The notes under the pieces: model-generated
Told to the model about the DNA's origin: nothing
Seen by the model: only the letters and a program-made list of their open reading frames with translations
Database searches by the model: none
Source: Leadbetterella byssophila DSM 17132
Lineage (GTDB): Bacteria > Bacteroidota > Bacteroidia > Cytophagales > Spirosomataceae
Length of the DNA stretch: 64,000 nucleotides
Reading direction: 5' to 3'
Assembly: GCF_000166395.1 (NCBI RefSeq)
Contig: NC_014655.1
Location: 3,596,001-3,660,000 of the forward strand
Position numbers and translations under genes: made by a program
In this document: positions 54,453 to 63,524 of the stretch, in pieces
Layout: the number at the start of each line of letters is the position of its first letter
Numbering within the stretch: position 1 is the stretch's first letter

Positions 54453-55647
54453 AGGATAATCTTCTTTTTACCAATTGGAAGAATTCTATACTTTCATCCG
54501 AATCGGATTTCCAATTGTAAGTATTTGCGAATTTCGCTTCTAAAGCCGCCTTGGCAACTTCATAATTTGAACTTTCTTCTACCAGATTTAAGGCAGCTTC
54601 AAAGTCTTGGAGATTACCTCCGAAGAGACCGTTTAAGAAGGCAAATCTTTGGTTAAGGCTTAAACTTCCTTTCAGAGAATCAATTTTGCTTCTCTGCTGA
54701 AGGTCTGATAATGAATTGCCTTCATTAGTACTCATTTTATCGTTTAGCGTAGGGACGTTGTCAAATATGCTCGTTTTTGAAACGGTTACCCTTTCTACGA
54801 TTCTATGGGTTTCAGCTGGAGTTTCTATTACCACGTGTACCGGTGTCTCCACAACTGGCGGAGCTGCTATAGTGGTAGTCTCTACCTCTATGATCTGCTC
54901 TACTTTTTGAGTTTCCTGAACTTTGCTTTTTTGAACTATACGTTCAAAAGGCGAGATTTCAGGTTCCTGGAAATTTGCAGTTGGTTTAGGAGGATTAGCC
55001 ACTAGTCGCTCAAAGAAGGAAAGGTTGTCATTTTCCGGTTCTGCAGGTGGAGGCGTGAATCCGGCCTCCTGGGCAATAGCATCTATTTCCTCCTCTAGAT
55101 TTTCTGTATGAGTTTGCAACAGAATCTTTACTCGTTCTAAAGCGTGATTGGCGTATATGAAATCTTCCTCAATATGATTCTGAAGTTCACGTAGAATCCA
55201 GTCGTACTTTTTGAAGAAAACTACATTCTTATTGATCCATTCTTGTGTCAACTTGAAATCAGGCAGATTTCTGAAATCAGCTATGAAGAACGCCTCAGGG
55301 CGCATGTAAAGCTCTAGGGTTTTCTTAACCGCTGATTCTAAAAGTGGAGCGAAGTTTTCTTTGTTAACCAGAATATATCTGGACAAGGTATTTTTAAAGT
55401 CTAAGAAGGATTTCTGAACCTCTTCCGCTTGAAAGTCAAAATATTGACTTTTAAACTTTTGGGTTTCTTCTTCCCAGCGCAAAAAGATCTCCCTAAGGAT
55501 AAAGTAATTCACTTGAGGGATAGCGGTAGAGCTGACGATGTCCTCTCCACTGATTTGTTCATAGTTTTGAAAGCACTTCTCCAGGTTTTTATGGGTGAAA
55601 GCCGTAGAAATTTTTTCAATGTCGGTGGTATTCCACTTGTTGGCCAT
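54451..55647 (-). CDS. conserved hypothetical protein with helical N terminus and xFER repeats
   Basis: The 398-residue protein has no signal peptide. The N-terminal 190 residues are helical (TEDIEKISTAF-like start MANKWNTTDIEKISTAF, EFILREIFLRWEEETQKFK). The middle is a Pro/Glu/Val-rich low-complexity linker containing two SxFERxV repeats (LSFFERLVANP at about 220; ISPFERIVQKS at about 240). The C-terminal 70 residues (SLNQRFAFLNGLFGGNLQDFEAALNLVE) look like a folded helical domain. I do not recognise the family. It is divergent from tdk. Confidence 0.6.
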   Translation of the reverse strand: MANKWNTTDIEKISTAFTHKNLEKCFQNYEQISGEDIVSSTAIPQVNYFILREIFLRWEEETQKFKSQYFDFQAEEVQKSFLDFKNTLSRYILVNKENFAPLLESAVKKTLELYMRPEAFFIADFRNLPDFKLTQEWINKNVVFFKKYDWILRELQNHIEEDFIYANHALERVKILLQTHTENLEEEIDAIAQEAGFTPPPAEPENDNLSFFERLVANPPKPTANFQEPEISPFERIVQKSKVQETQKVEQIIEVETTTIAAPPVVETPVHVVIETPAETHRIVERVTVSKTSIFDNVPTLNDKMSTNEGNSLSDLQQRSKIDSLKGSLSLNQRFAFLNGLFGGNLQDFEAALNLVEESSNYEVAKAALEAKFANTYNWKSDSDESIEFFQLVKRRLS

Positions 55648-55684
55648 TGGTAAATTCTGTTTTTTTGTAAAAAAATCCTTCGGT

Positions 55685-55692
55685 CAAATTTA
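55685..55692 (-). promoter_or_regulatory. candidate -7 element of the FER-repeat gene
   Basis: The minus strand reads TAAATTTG (TAnnTTTG), 37 bases before the ATG at 55647. No clear -33 box. Confidence 0.35.
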
Positions 55693-55733
55693 ATAACTTG
55701 TCCGGATATTATACTAACGAAATAATTTAGAGA

Positions 55734-56330
55734 ATGTTTATAGAACCGGGCACCCGGCATACAAAAGATAGAGGAACAGGTTGGATAGAGGTGATTTCAG
55801 GTTCCATGTTCTCCGGAAAAACGGAGGAATTAATTCGTAGGTTAAACCGAGCAAGGATAGCGAACTTGAATGTGGAGATCTTCAAGCCGGGTATAGACGT
55901 TCGGTATGACGAAGAAGATATTGTCTCGCACAATAAGAATTCCATTCGTTCTACTCCGGTGAATATGGCGGAAGAAATTCTATTGTACTCCGGCAGCTGT
56001 GATGTAGTGGGCATTGATGAAGCCCAATTCTTTGACGATGCCTTAGTTGATGTAGTTAATAAGTTGGCAGATGCCGGCAAAAGAGTGATTTTGGCCGGAT
56101 TAGATATGGACTCTAATGGTGTACCCTTTGGCCCTATGCCGCACTTGATGGCAGTGGCAGAGTATGTTACCAAAGTTCATGCAATTTGTGTAAATTGTGG
56201 GGAAATTGCCCATTATTCCTTCCGGAAATCAGCCTCTGAGTCTCAGATTTTATTAGGTGAGCACGATGTTTATGAGGCCAGATGCCGTTCCTGTTATCTG
56301 GAAGGACAAAAGATTCAAAAGAATGAGTAA
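55734..56330 (+). CDS. tdk: thymidine kinase
   Basis: Tdk phosphorylates thymidine in the salvage pathway. The 198 residues have the P-loop [17 protein letters not shown] (about 21-37), Walker-B-like [11 protein letters not shown] with the catalytic Glu, and the zinc site cysteines in AICVNCG and RCRSC. The length is typical. The DMT transporter gene begins eight bases before its stop. Confidence 0.96.
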   Translation: MFIEPGTRHTKDRGTGWIEVISGSMFSGKTEELIRRLNRARIANLNVEIFKPGIDVRYDEEDIVSHNKNSIRSTPVNMAEEILLYSGSCDVVGIDEAQFFDDALVDVVNKLADAGKRVILAGLDMDSNGVPFGPMPHLMAVAEYVTKVHAICVNCGEIAHYSFRKSASESQILLGEHDVYEARCRSCYLEGQKIQKNE

Positions 56331-56766
56331 GAACCTTTGGATGTTATTTACCTTGCTGGCAGGGGCGTTGCTCCCCATTCAAGCGGCATTGAATACTCGC
56401 TTAGGCAAGGTAGCACAAAATCCTGTATGGGGTTCAGCCTTTTCTTTCCTAGTAGGTAGTATCGTTTTACTTTGTTATCTTTTGGTTACTAGGCAAAATG
56501 CAGCCTGGTCTGCCCTTAAAGCTTCACCTGCCTATTTTTGGATGGGTGGGCTAATCGGAGCTTACTATGTTACCTTATTGGTGTTTGCATTTCCTAGATT
56601 AGGACCGGGATTGACTTTTGGTCTTGTGGTAGCAGGTCAAATGATTATTTCTTTGGTTCTGGAACATAATAATTGGCTGGTGCAGGAGCAAACCCCGGTG
56701 AATTTTATGCGTATTTTAGGGGTGGTTCTCATCATTGCGGGTGTGATTATACTAAGAAGATTCTAA
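56323..56766 (+). CDS. DMT family transporter, YdcZ (DUF606) type
   Basis: The 147-residue protein starts [22 protein letters not shown] and has five predicted helices in one EamA-like half, with [20 protein letters not shown] and [19 protein letters not shown]. These are YdcZ-family features; substrate unknown. I choose the ATG at 56323, within the tdk stop region (ATGAGTAA, eight-base overlap), over the upstream ATG at 56257. Co-transcribed with tdk. Confidence 0.82.
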   Translation: MSKNLWMLFTLLAGALLPIQAALNTRLGKVAQNPVWGSAFSFLVGSIVLLCYLLVTRQNAAWSALKASPAYFWMGGLIGAYYVTLLVFAFPRLGPGLTFGLVVAGQMIISLVLEHNNWLVQEQTPVNFMRILGVVLIIAGVIILRRF

Positions 56767-56769
56767 GTC

Positions 56770-56916
56770 ATGAAAAAGTCCTTCTTTAAAGCCTTGAATA
56801 AGATCAATAAGTTAGTTCTGCCGAAATTAAGTAAGAAAGATCCTGCCCAACTATCGAAGTTCGAGCAGGCGATAGTAGCATATAGATATTATGTGCTTAT
56901 TCAGTCTCTGGACTAG
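56770..56916 (+). CDS. conserved small basic protein (48 aa), function unknown
   Basis: This short frame starts MKKSFFKALNKINKLVLPKL (ATG at 56770) and ends FEQAIVAYRYYVLIQSLD. It begins three bases after the DMT gene stop. I recall ~50-residue Bacteroidota proteins with this shape (KxxxFKxLxKxNKxxLP...AxxAxRYYVxxxxLD), sometimes named SsrA-binding protein, which is not supported by any SmpB motif here. Its 3-prime end overlaps the decayed XRE gene by 20 bases. A basic N-terminal half followed by an amphipathic helix is all that can be described. Confidence 0.6.
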   Translation: MKKSFFKALNKINKLVLPKLSKKDPAQLSKFEQAIVAYRYYVLIQSLD

Positions 56917-57101
56917 ACTCCAATATATCCCCGGGTTGACATTCCAATGCCTTGCATATGGCTTCCAAAATGCTGAAGCGGACGGCTTTTGCTTTTCAAG
57001 ATGGAAAGATTAAATAAAGTTATGTCTACATTTTCTGAAAGCTCATTTAGGGACATCTTCCTTGTCGTCATCATCACATCAAGATTTACTATAATAGACA
57101 T
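56897..57101 (-). pseudogene. frameshifted XRE-family HTH regulator
   Basis: The minus strand encodes SIIVNLDVMMTTRKMSLNEL and LSENVDITLFNLSILK from an ATG at 57101, the start of a Cro/CI-type HTH of about 68 residues. After TTGAAAAGC the frame breaks near 56986-56997; in the next frame the expected C terminus follows: AVRFSILEAICKALECQPGD and ILESSPETE, stop at 56897-56899. Translation in the first frame instead ends in an unrelated tail. One frame is off by a few bases (for example an 8-base deletion relative to homologues). Usually partnered with DUF2975, whose remnant lies just upstream. Confidence 0.75.
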
Positions 57102-57620
57102 ACTTAAATGGTTCTCGTCTTGAATTTCGATACCCTTTCTGAGGATTTGTGCCACAATGATTCCCAACTAAATCCATACGCCCGCTCCATCCAGATACAC
57201 CAGGGCTAAATTAGGTATGACTGCATTTTGAGTCTCTAACCATGCCCCATATTGGTGTCCAAAGCAGCAAACTACTCCAATCCCCTTGATACCTTTGCCA
57301 CGGCCAAAATTGATTTTACAAGAGATACAGAAAAAGGTTGATTCAGTCTGCCTTGTAAGAAGACATGAAGTAAGATATAAAATTAAACAAGTGGACAGAG
57401 CCATAAAGGCCGTAAAGGAAGAATAGTGAGGTCTGCTGTATAGTTTCAGATCTAAGAGTTCCCACATCGGAGGCGAATCATAGGGCAAGAAGAAACTGGT
57501 GTAAACGGTATTGAAAATCACATTTCTTGCTTGAATGCATAACCCTATGAAGAGGATGGAGGTTAAGAAGACGGAGGAATGAGGCAGGTTTCCTATTACT
57601 TGTTGGTTGCTTTCCCACAA
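57102..57620 (-). pseudogene. decayed DUF2975 membrane protein
   Basis: The region translates in pieces like a DUF2975 protein of about 160 residues: a TTG-initiated N-terminal membrane part (SSVFLTSILFIGLCIQA), then in another frame RLNQPFSVSLVKSILAVAKV (57286-57352), then again in the first frame, QYGAWLETQNAVIPNL, then an in-frame TAG at 57168-57170, and after it the hallmark C terminus AQILRKGIEIQDENHLS, which has lost its own stop and runs into the XRE gene. At least two frame changes, one nonsense codon and a lost stop are seen. DUF2975 and XRE pairs are common two-gene units in this phylum. Confidence 0.65.
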
Positions 57621-57687
57621 GTAATAAATATTTGTTAAAAACCAATAAATAATAACTGAAAAGGGTAAAATATTGCCCGAAAAATAG

Positions 57688-57713
57688 AAAAAGCCCGAAA
57701 ATCGGGCTTTTTA
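57688..57713. terminator. terminator between CsbD and the decayed pair
   Basis: AAGCCCGA (57691-57698) and TCGGGCTT (57702-57709), loop of three, with A and T runs on both sides. Confidence 0.85.
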
Positions 57714-57914
57714 TTATTTGAATTTTAATTCTTCAATAAACTTGTTGATGTTCTCTTTTGTCTCTCCGGTTTTCTTCTGAATCCGTCCCAGGAGCTCATC
57801 TTCCTTTCCTTCTTCGTAGAGAAGTTCGTCATCAGTGAGGTCTGCCCACTTTTGCTTTAGATTTCCTTTGATGAGATTCCAATTTCCTTTCAACTTATCA
57901 TTTAGTGTGCTCAT
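57714..57914 (-). CDS. CsbD family stress protein
   Basis: The 66 residues show the CsbD pattern: DKLKGNWNLIKGNLKQKWADLTDDELLYEEGKEDELLGRIQ (split here over residues 6-46), a small helical protein induced under general stress in other bacteria. The role is unknown. It is a single gene ending at a terminator. Confidence 0.85.
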   Translation of the reverse strand: MSTLNDKLKGNWNLIKGNLKQKWADLTDDELLYEEGKEDELLGRIQKKTGETKENINKFIEELKFK

Positions 57915-57965
57915 GTATTATATAGTTATGTGAGTTTATATAACGAAGAGCACAGGTATTTTATT

Positions 57966-58916
57966 CTATGCTTTGATCTCTTTGCGCATGAAAAGGTAGT
58001 AGGCTAAAGCAAACCAAAGGGTGGTTCCAGCCAGTAATCCTGTGACCTGAGGCCATACGGCTAACAGACTATTCATGAAAGATAATGGCGCTGGAATGGC
58101 ACCCGACATCTGTTCCATTGATATGGCACTTACGCTCCTTACACTAGGTAGCAGTAGAGTTGTTGCCGCATCATTATACAAATGGCCAGGGTCTAGACGT
58201 AAGAAATTAATAATGACTTGTTGGTAGGAAACGATCTCTTCCGGCATAAGGTAGCCTTTTGGTACTAGTGCTGCAGCTACTGCATTAACCAGCATTTTAT
58301 AGATGATGGTTAGAAACAACCAAATTCCTATGCACACCAAAGCGGAGGTAGCTACATTTTTGAAGTATACTGAGCTGCATATGGCCAGTCCTAACCAGAA
58401 GCTGATATAAACCAAATTCAGTAAGGTAAAGGCAAGTATTCTTAATACTTCTGCAGGTTCTGGGAGGACACCAGTATAGAAAATTCCAGCGCCCATCATT
58501 ATTAAACTGATGCTAAAGAAAAGCACCGCCAGAACCTGAATAGCACCAAAGAACTTTGCCAGGAGCAAATGGTCCCTATACACAGGTTGAGCCATGATCC
58601 GAATGAGTGTTCTTTTATTCCACTCTCCGTTAATGGCATCAAAACCCATGGCAATGCCCAATAGTGGTCCTAGGAAATTAAGGAATACATGGAAGGTAGG
58701 GAGGGTACCATCTGATAAGGAGAACAGTTTTAGGATGACAAAGTTCGCATCATTTTCTACCGGAACATCTTTTATTCTAGTTAGGGCCAGGTATAAGGTG
58801 CCGGCAAAAATGAGGATCAATAACCCTAAAAGTATTAAGAATCTCCTACTTTTGATATGGTCAGTCATTTCTTTGTTGACCATTACCTGTAGGGGAGAGG
58901 TAGTTTGCGCTATCAT
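57966..58916 (-). CDS. ABC-2 type transporter permease
   Basis: The 316-residue protein has about six membrane helices ([20 protein letters not shown] at the N terminus, [20 protein letters not shown] as a hallmark loop, and [19 protein letters not shown] at the C terminus). It matches ABC-2 export permeases. The start overlaps the ATPase gene by four bases (ATGA). Confidence 0.88.
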   Translation of the reverse strand: MIAQTTSPLQVMVNKEMTDHIKSRRFLILLGLLILIFAGTLYLALTRIKDVPVENDANFVILKLFSLSDGTLPTFHVFLNFLGPLLGIAMGFDAINGEWNKRTLIRIMAQPVYRDHLLLAKFFGAIQVLAVLFFSISLIMMGAGIFYTGVLPEPAEVLRILAFTLLNLVYISFWLGLAICSSVYFKNVATSALVCIGIWLFLTIIYKMLVNAVAAALVPKGYLMPEEIVSYQQVIINFLRLDPGHLYNDAATTLLLPSVRSVSAISMEQMSGAIPAPLSFMNSLLAVWPQVTGLLAGTTLWFALAYYLFMRKEIKA

Positions 58917-59836
58917 TTTCTCTTCTCAAAATATTGGTGGTAAATTTCATCCAATCCTTGTTCCTCCTGTGAAACTCCCGTGATTGACAGATTTCCTTGG
59001 ACACAAACTTTGACCAGTTCATGACAGATATTTTCTGCACATTCAATCAGGAGTACGTTTTCACGGGCTTGTACACTTGATACCGCCGGGATAGATTTTA
59101 AAGCTTCAATCAGCTCAGGTGCTGCCGGCTGTAGGGATTGAATTTTTACTTGTATAGCGTCTGATCCAAATAATTGCTTTCTCAATTCTCTCAAATCCCC
59201 TGAAGCCAAAAGTTTCCCTTTGACGAAGATACCCACGCGGTCACACACTTGCTGTACTTGGTGTAAATGATGAGAAGAGAGAAGAATGGTCTTTCCATGT
59301 TCTTTACTCAGCTTTCTGATCATTTGTAAGAAATCTCTAACACCTTCGGGGTCTATTCCTAAGGTAGGTTCATCCATGATGATCACCTCCGGATCACGTA
59401 CCAATACGTCAGCAAGTCCCAGTCGCTGTTTCATACCTCTAGAGAAGGTAGAGGTTTTCTTGTCTTTGTCCTCTTGTAGGCCTACCCATGCTAAGGCTTC
59501 TTCCATCTTTGAGGTGGACTGCCCGTTTAGGTTAGCAATGTACCTTAGGTTTTCTAATGCGGTCATATCGTCATAGAATCCTAAGGAGTCAGGCATATAG
59601 GCCACTTTCTTCTTCACCTCTATGGGTTCATGCGTAGGGTTAAGGTCACATACCCTCACCTTACCTGAGGTAGGTTCCACAAGTCCTAGCATCATCAGAA
59701 TGGTAGTGGTTTTACCCGCACCATTAGGTCCTAAAAGGCCAAAGACTTCGCCTTGATGGATTTTTAGACTAAGCTCATCTACTGCTTTTACTGAACCGTA
59801 GTGTTTGCTCAATCCGTTCAGCTCAATTCGTACCAT
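58913..59836 (-). CDS. ABC transporter ATP-binding protein
   Basis: The 307 residues have Walker [13 protein letters not shown] (about 36-47), signature [16 protein letters not shown], Walker [16 protein letters not shown] and H-loop [10 protein letters not shown], the CcmA/NatA-type exporter ATPase. The C-terminal 80 residues form the extra regulatory domain. Four bases after the NEW3 gene and overlapping the permease gene. Substrate unknown. Confidence 0.93.
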   Translation of the reverse strand: MVRIELNGLSKHYGSVKAVDELSLKIHQGEVFGLLGPNGAGKTTTILMMLGLVEPTSGKVRVCDLNPTHEPIEVKKKVAYMPDSLGFYDDMTALENLRYIANLNGQSTSKMEEALAWVGLQEDKDKKTSTFSRGMKQRLGLADVLVRDPEVIIMDEPTLGIDPEGVRDFLQMIRKLSKEHGKTILLSSHHLHQVQQVCDRVGIFVKGKLLASGDLRELRKQLFGSDAIQVKIQSLQPAAPELIEALKSIPAVSSVQARENVLLIECAENICHELVKVCVQGNLSITGVSQEEQGLDEIYHQYFEKRK

Positions 59837-59840
59837 GAGT

Positions 59841-60656
59841 TTATCTTCTTCCGTACTTTTTGATTAGTCTGTAAACAATGCCAAATGCTCCCAAAATAAC
59901 TAAAATGCCTAACCATCCAGATAAGATGGAAGTCTTCACAGTAATTCTGAAGTTAGCACTTGCCGTGGAATAATTGGTTCTGGCAGAAATGGTGGTTTGA
60001 TAGTCACCGGCAATGGCCTTTTCAGCAGCAGACAGTTGGAGTTTTACTTCCACTGTTTTTCCCGGTTCTAGCTTTTCTATTTTAGCGGGTTCAAAGGTGG
60101 CCTGCCAGCGACTAGGAGTGGTTGAACTCAGCTCAATGTTTTCCTGAGGAAGTGTACCGGTATTGCTCACGGTAACTACGATCTGTTTTGTTCTACCTTC
60201 AGTGATATTTTCGCTTAGTCTGCCGTCAGGAGTGCTGATTTGCAGATCATAATGCCCTTTTACCACAGCTTCTAAGGTCAAGTCGAGGGTTTTGTCTCCG
60301 CTGATGGCTTTCACTGGAATAGTATACTTACCTGGTTTTGCGATAGGGGACGCATGGATTTCTAACTCCAGATCTCGTGCTTTGTCCTTAGTTACTTCTA
60401 CCGCAGTTACCTGGCTACCTTCTGTGCGGAAGATGCTGCTCCAACCGGCAGGTAATTCTGCTTGTAATTCGTAAACTATGTCCTTACCATCCGCAGGTTT
60501 GATGTTGAGGTAAAAACGGAAGGGATTTTTTAAATCAGACTCTAGGTTGATGAGTCGGGCGGAAAAAGGTGTATCCGCGAATGAAGTTTGAACTTGTAAA
60601 ATTAGGGAAAGTAATACGACCCAAAAGAAGGCCTTTTTTTGTTGTCCTGCTAACAT
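59841..60656 (-). CDS. membrane-anchored NEW3-domain protein
   Basis: The 271 residues start with a signal peptide (about 1-28, ending FADTPF), contain two NEW3/COG1470-type immunoglobulin-like domains (for example [21 protein letters not shown] and [20 protein letters not shown]), and end in a membrane helix ([22 protein letters not shown]). NEW3 proteins next to an ABC-2 exporter ATPase and permease are a recurrent three-gene unit, probably forming one exporter complex (inference). Confidence 0.75.
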   Translation of the reverse strand: MLAGQQKKAFFWVVLLSLILQVQTSFADTPFSARLINLESDLKNPFRFYLNIKPADGKDIVYELQAELPAGWSSIFRTEGSQVTAVEVTKDKARDLELEIHASPIAKPGKYTIPVKAISGDKTLDLTLEAVVKGHYDLQISTPDGRLSENITEGRTKQIVVTVSNTGTLPQENIELSSTTPSRWQATFEPAKIEKLEPGKTVEVKLQLSAAEKAIAGDYQTTISARTNYSTASANFRITVKTSILSGWLGILVILGAFGIVYRLIKKYGRR

Positions 60657-60765
60657 AAGATTAATAAAAGTTAATTCATTAATAAAACAATAGCAATAGA
60701 ATTCTTAAGGTTTTAGCTTTTTTACAAATTTAAAATACAGGGGATTTTCAATCCAAATTTTGTCT

Positions 60766-60792
60766 AAGAAAAAGCCTACTTTTCGTAGGCTT
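60766..60792 (-). terminator. terminator overlapping the stop of the deacetylase gene
   Basis: AAGCCTAC (60772-60779) and GTAGGCTT (60785-60792) with a 5-base loop; a minus-strand T run follows. The TAG stop (60776-60778) lies inside the stem. Confidence 0.75.
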
Positions 60793-61666
60793 CCTTAACA
60801 AAACGGGGGATTTCAGGTTCTTTCAAGCTGGTTTTTTGTTTGGTACTTATTCTCCAGCGGTGGAGCCATGAAAATCCTCCGGGTACGATTACCGTATCCG
60901 GTTTTTGGTAGATGGGATGACTTAGCGCTTTATCTACTGAAATAAATTGGTAACCTCTATCCTTTAATGCTTGCAAGATTGTGGAAAGGTACTTGGCATT
61001 TAAAGGGTTAGCATGAACTAGGAAAATATGCGCGGCACTGCCTTCATGGATTTCGGCAGTAAGCTTTTCCAGATAGGCTACATTGTCTAAGGTATAATTG
61101 ATATAGGCCTTAGCTATTTCTTCTTTTCTATTGCTTTTTACGTAGGCATGGTTAAAATACCAGTCGCTACCGTCAAGTGTTACGGGTACAGCTTGTAAAC
61201 TCATGCCTTGTAATGCCGCTTCTAATCCATACCTTTTTAGGCTATCATTCCCGGTTTGTAGATAGGGATGTCTGAAATATCTCATTTCCTGCCCATTGTA
61301 CTTTTTCTGTAATTCAGCGGAATATTGTTGGCCTGCTTTAATGTCCTCGATATAGTCCTCCAGGGGAGATTCTGTTAAGGACATGTGCGAGAAGGTATGA
61401 TTTCCCAGTTCATGGCCTTTTTCCAGCCAGGCTTGCAATACTTTCGTGCCTTTGTCCTTTTGGTCTAAAACAAACTTATCATTGACAAATCCTACCGCTT
61501 TGATTCCAAACTTATCAAAGGCCTGCAAGATACCTTCTGAATAAATGGAGGCACTATCGTAATTGCCAACAAAGGGTAAATCATCCATGGTAAAGGCTAC
61601 ATACTTCTGTGCCCGGGCAGTAAGGGTAACTGCAAATGCAAACCCCAGTAAAACCAATTTTTTCAT
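60776..61666 (-). CDS. polysaccharide deacetylase (NodB/CE4-type), secreted
   Basis: The 296-residue protein has a signal peptide (MKKLVLLGFAFAVTLTARA) and the NodB fold: TMDDLPF (metal Asp), HELGNHTFSHMSL (metal His), YFRHPYLQTGNDS and a late FLVHANPLNA. CE4 enzymes remove acetyl groups from peptidoglycan or glycans. The target is unknown. It overlaps the SGNH hydrolase gene by four bases. Confidence 0.9.
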   Translation of the reverse strand: MKKLVLLGFAFAVTLTARAQKYVAFTMDDLPFVGNYDSASIYSEGILQAFDKFGIKAVGFVNDKFVLDQKDKGTKVLQAWLEKGHELGNHTFSHMSLTESPLEDYIEDIKAGQQYSAELQKKYNGQEMRYFRHPYLQTGNDSLKRYGLEAALQGMSLQAVPVTLDGSDWYFNHAYVKSNRKEEIAKAYINYTLDNVAYLEKLTAEIHEGSAAHIFLVHANPLNAKYLSTILQALKDRGYQFISVDKALSHPIYQKPDTVIVPGGFSWLHRWRISTKQKTSLKEPEIPRFVKEAYEK

Positions 61667-62313
61667 TTAAAAAGTGTTTTAATCATGAGATCCGCCACAA
61701 AGGTGTTCCCTTTCTCGTTTAGGTGAACACGGTCAGTAGTAAGTATGCCCTTCTCCGCGTTCTCGGGATTGTTTTTTAAGCTGTATTCTAAGAATGCTTT
61801 TCTAAGGTCTATGCATTCTAATTGTTCAGACTTAGCCAGGTCTCTGATCAGTTTGGAATAATGGTTCAAGTCTCCGTCTTGTGGGTTTGAAGCATCATGT
61901 CTTTCACCTATCACCGCAGGAGTTGCAAGAACTACTTTAATGTTTTTGGCTTTCAGGTCCTTGATGATTTTGGTATAGAATTTCACGAATTTATCAGGGT
62001 CAGTTCCTGTGCCGTGAGAGGTCTTATGCCATACATCATTCACCCCTATGTAGATCACCACTACATTAGGCTTTAAGGCCAGCATTTCATCCATTCTTAG
62101 GTAAAGGTCATAGACTTTATTTCCTCCGATTCCCGCACCTATGGCTTCGTATTTTCCGGGATGGTTTTTGGCTATATACTCCTGGATTTGATGTACATAA
62201 CCTTTAGGCTGTACTCCCATTTGCGTTATGGAATCTCCAAAGAAAACGATCTTTATAGGATCTGGTGATTTGAAGGATAGCAGGGCTAGTGTAAATAGGA
62301 ATAGGTATTTCAT
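61663..62313 (-). CDS. SGNH/GDSL hydrolase, secreted
   Basis: The 216-residue protein has a signal peptide (MKYLFLFTLALLSFKS) and the four SGNH blocks: FFGDSITQMG (Ser), GIGGNKVYD (Gly), YIGVNDVW (Asn) and TDRVHLNEKGN (Asp and His). Such enzymes are esterases, often acting on acetylated sugars; coupling to a deacetylase gene suggests deacylation of the same polymer. Substrate not known. Confidence 0.92.
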   Translation of the reverse strand: MKYLFLFTLALLSFKSPDPIKIVFFGDSITQMGVQPKGYVHQIQEYIAKNHPGKYEAIGAGIGGNKVYDLYLRMDEMLALKPNVVVIYIGVNDVWHKTSHGTGTDPDKFVKFYTKIIKDLKAKNIKVVLATPAVIGERHDASNPQDGDLNHYSKLIRDLAKSEQLECIDLRKAFLEYSLKNNPENAEKGILTTDRVHLNEKGNTFVADLMIKTLFK

Positions 62314-62451
62314 TTTAAGGTTTTTTATTGCAATATAAATGTCAATATGAGAAATCGGGCTTGAAACTTTTATTTAACGCTTAAAAATACTTTCCTTTGT
62401 AAAATATTTCGTGCTTTAACTAAGTTATTAACCCAAGTAAAAAACTGACGT

Positions 62452-63126
62452 ATGCTCCTGAACCTCCTACTTCAAGTCACTGACAGCACTGCTGTAGCAG
62501 CTCCGGTTGAAATCAATTACTTCTCATTATTACTCAAAGGTGGATTCGTAGTATATCCAATTTTGGTCTTATTACTCATCACCATTTATCTGGGATTTGA
62601 AAGATACTTCTTTATCAAGAGTGCTTCGCAAATGGATTCCGGATTTATCCGTTCTCTAAAAGATAATCTAGTAAGAGGAGATATCAGAGCGGCATCTGCT
62701 TTGGCCAAAGGAACAAACAAACCCATTTCACGTATACTTGAAAAGGGGATTAACCGTATCGGTAAGCCGGTAAAGGATATTGAGAGTGCCATGGAAATTC
62801 AATCCAATCTAGAAGTTTCTAAGATGGAGAAGAATATGGGTTACCTGGGATTGATTGCCGGGGTGGCTCCAACTCTTGGTTTCGTGGGTACCATTAGCGG
62901 TATCATCCGTATCTTCTATGAGATCTCCACTACAGGTAACTTTACCATTGAGACGATTTCAAACGGTCTATATGAGAAGATGATCGCATCATTCACAGGT
63001 TTGATCGTGGGTCTTATAGCTTATGCCCTGTACCATGGAATCAACATGATGATAGATAAGTTCTCTATTCATCTACAAAGTACCGTGATGGATTTCTTTG
63101 ATACACTAAATGAACCTACACGCTAA
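62452..63126 (+). CDS. MotA/TolQ/ExbB family proton channel protein (second system)
   Basis: The 224-residue protein has three membrane helices, with VYPILVLLLITIYLGFERYFFI near residue 35 and the conserved APTLGFVGTISGIIRIFYEI and ISNGLYEKMIASFTGLIVGLIAY. It is a TolQ/ExbB-type channel distinct from exbB at 19426. It overlaps the ExbD/TolR-like gene by one base. Confidence 0.9.
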   Translation: MLLNLLLQVTDSTAVAAPVEINYFSLLLKGGFVVYPILVLLLITIYLGFERYFFIKSASQMDSGFIRSLKDNLVRGDIRAASALAKGTNKPISRILEKGINRIGKPVKDIESAMEIQSNLEVSKMEKNMGYLGLIAGVAPTLGFVGTISGIIRIFYEISTTGNFTIETISNGLYEKMIASFTGLIVGLIAYALYHGINMMIDKFSIHLQSTVMDFFDTLNEPTR

Positions 63127-63524
63127 TGAAACTGAAGAGACAAAGAAGATTTCATGCGGAGGTTCAAACGGCCTCTTTGAATGATATCATGTTCTTCCTG
63201 CTCCTGTTCTTTTTGATCGTGTCTACTTTAGGAAGTCCAAATGTCATTCGATTGATGCTGCCCAAAACCTCTGAATCTACAAATGAGGTAAGTAAACAGC
63301 CTATCACCTTGTCCATCACAGAGGATAAGAGATTTTTTATAGACAGAAAGCAGATTAATTTCCCTGATCTGGAGAATGCCGTTCTTGAGGCAACCAGTGG
63401 GATGGAGGAGCCAACTGTAGTGCTGCGCGCCGCAGAATCTTTAACCATTCAGGATTTGGTGGATGTCATGGCCATAGGTGCCCGACTAAAAGTGAGAATG
63501 GTATTAGCAACAGACGTTAAATGA
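63126..63524 (+). CDS. ExbD/TolR family protein (second system)
   Basis: The 132 residues have one membrane helix (ASLNDIMFFLLLFFLIVSTLG) with the conserved Asp and a short periplasmic domain. The typical first motif reads QTASLNDIMFFLLLFF. With the upstream gene it forms a compact channel pair, probably for Tol- or TonB-like energy transduction. Overlaps coaD by four bases. Confidence 0.88.
   Translation: MKLKRQRRFHAEVQTASLNDIMFFLLLFFLIVSTLGSPNVIRLMLPKTSESTNEVSKQPITLSITEDKRFFIDRKQINFPDLENAVLEATSGMEEPTVVLRAAESLTIQDLVDVMAIGARLKVRMVLATDVK

Noticed and set aside
56770-56916. SmpB/SsrA-binding protein
   Set aside because: 48 residues is far too short and no SmpB motif is seen; only the shape of the short Bacteroidota protein matches.
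56913-57167. Intact 84-aa minus-strand gene
   Set aside because: Its N-terminal part is the DUF2975 C terminus and its last 28 residues are out of frame relative to the XRE family; the true frame continues to 56897.
57168-57620. An intact novel 150-aa gene
   Set aside because: Pieces match a DUF2975 protein only if the frame is changed and a TAG is crossed, so it is better read as a pseudogene.
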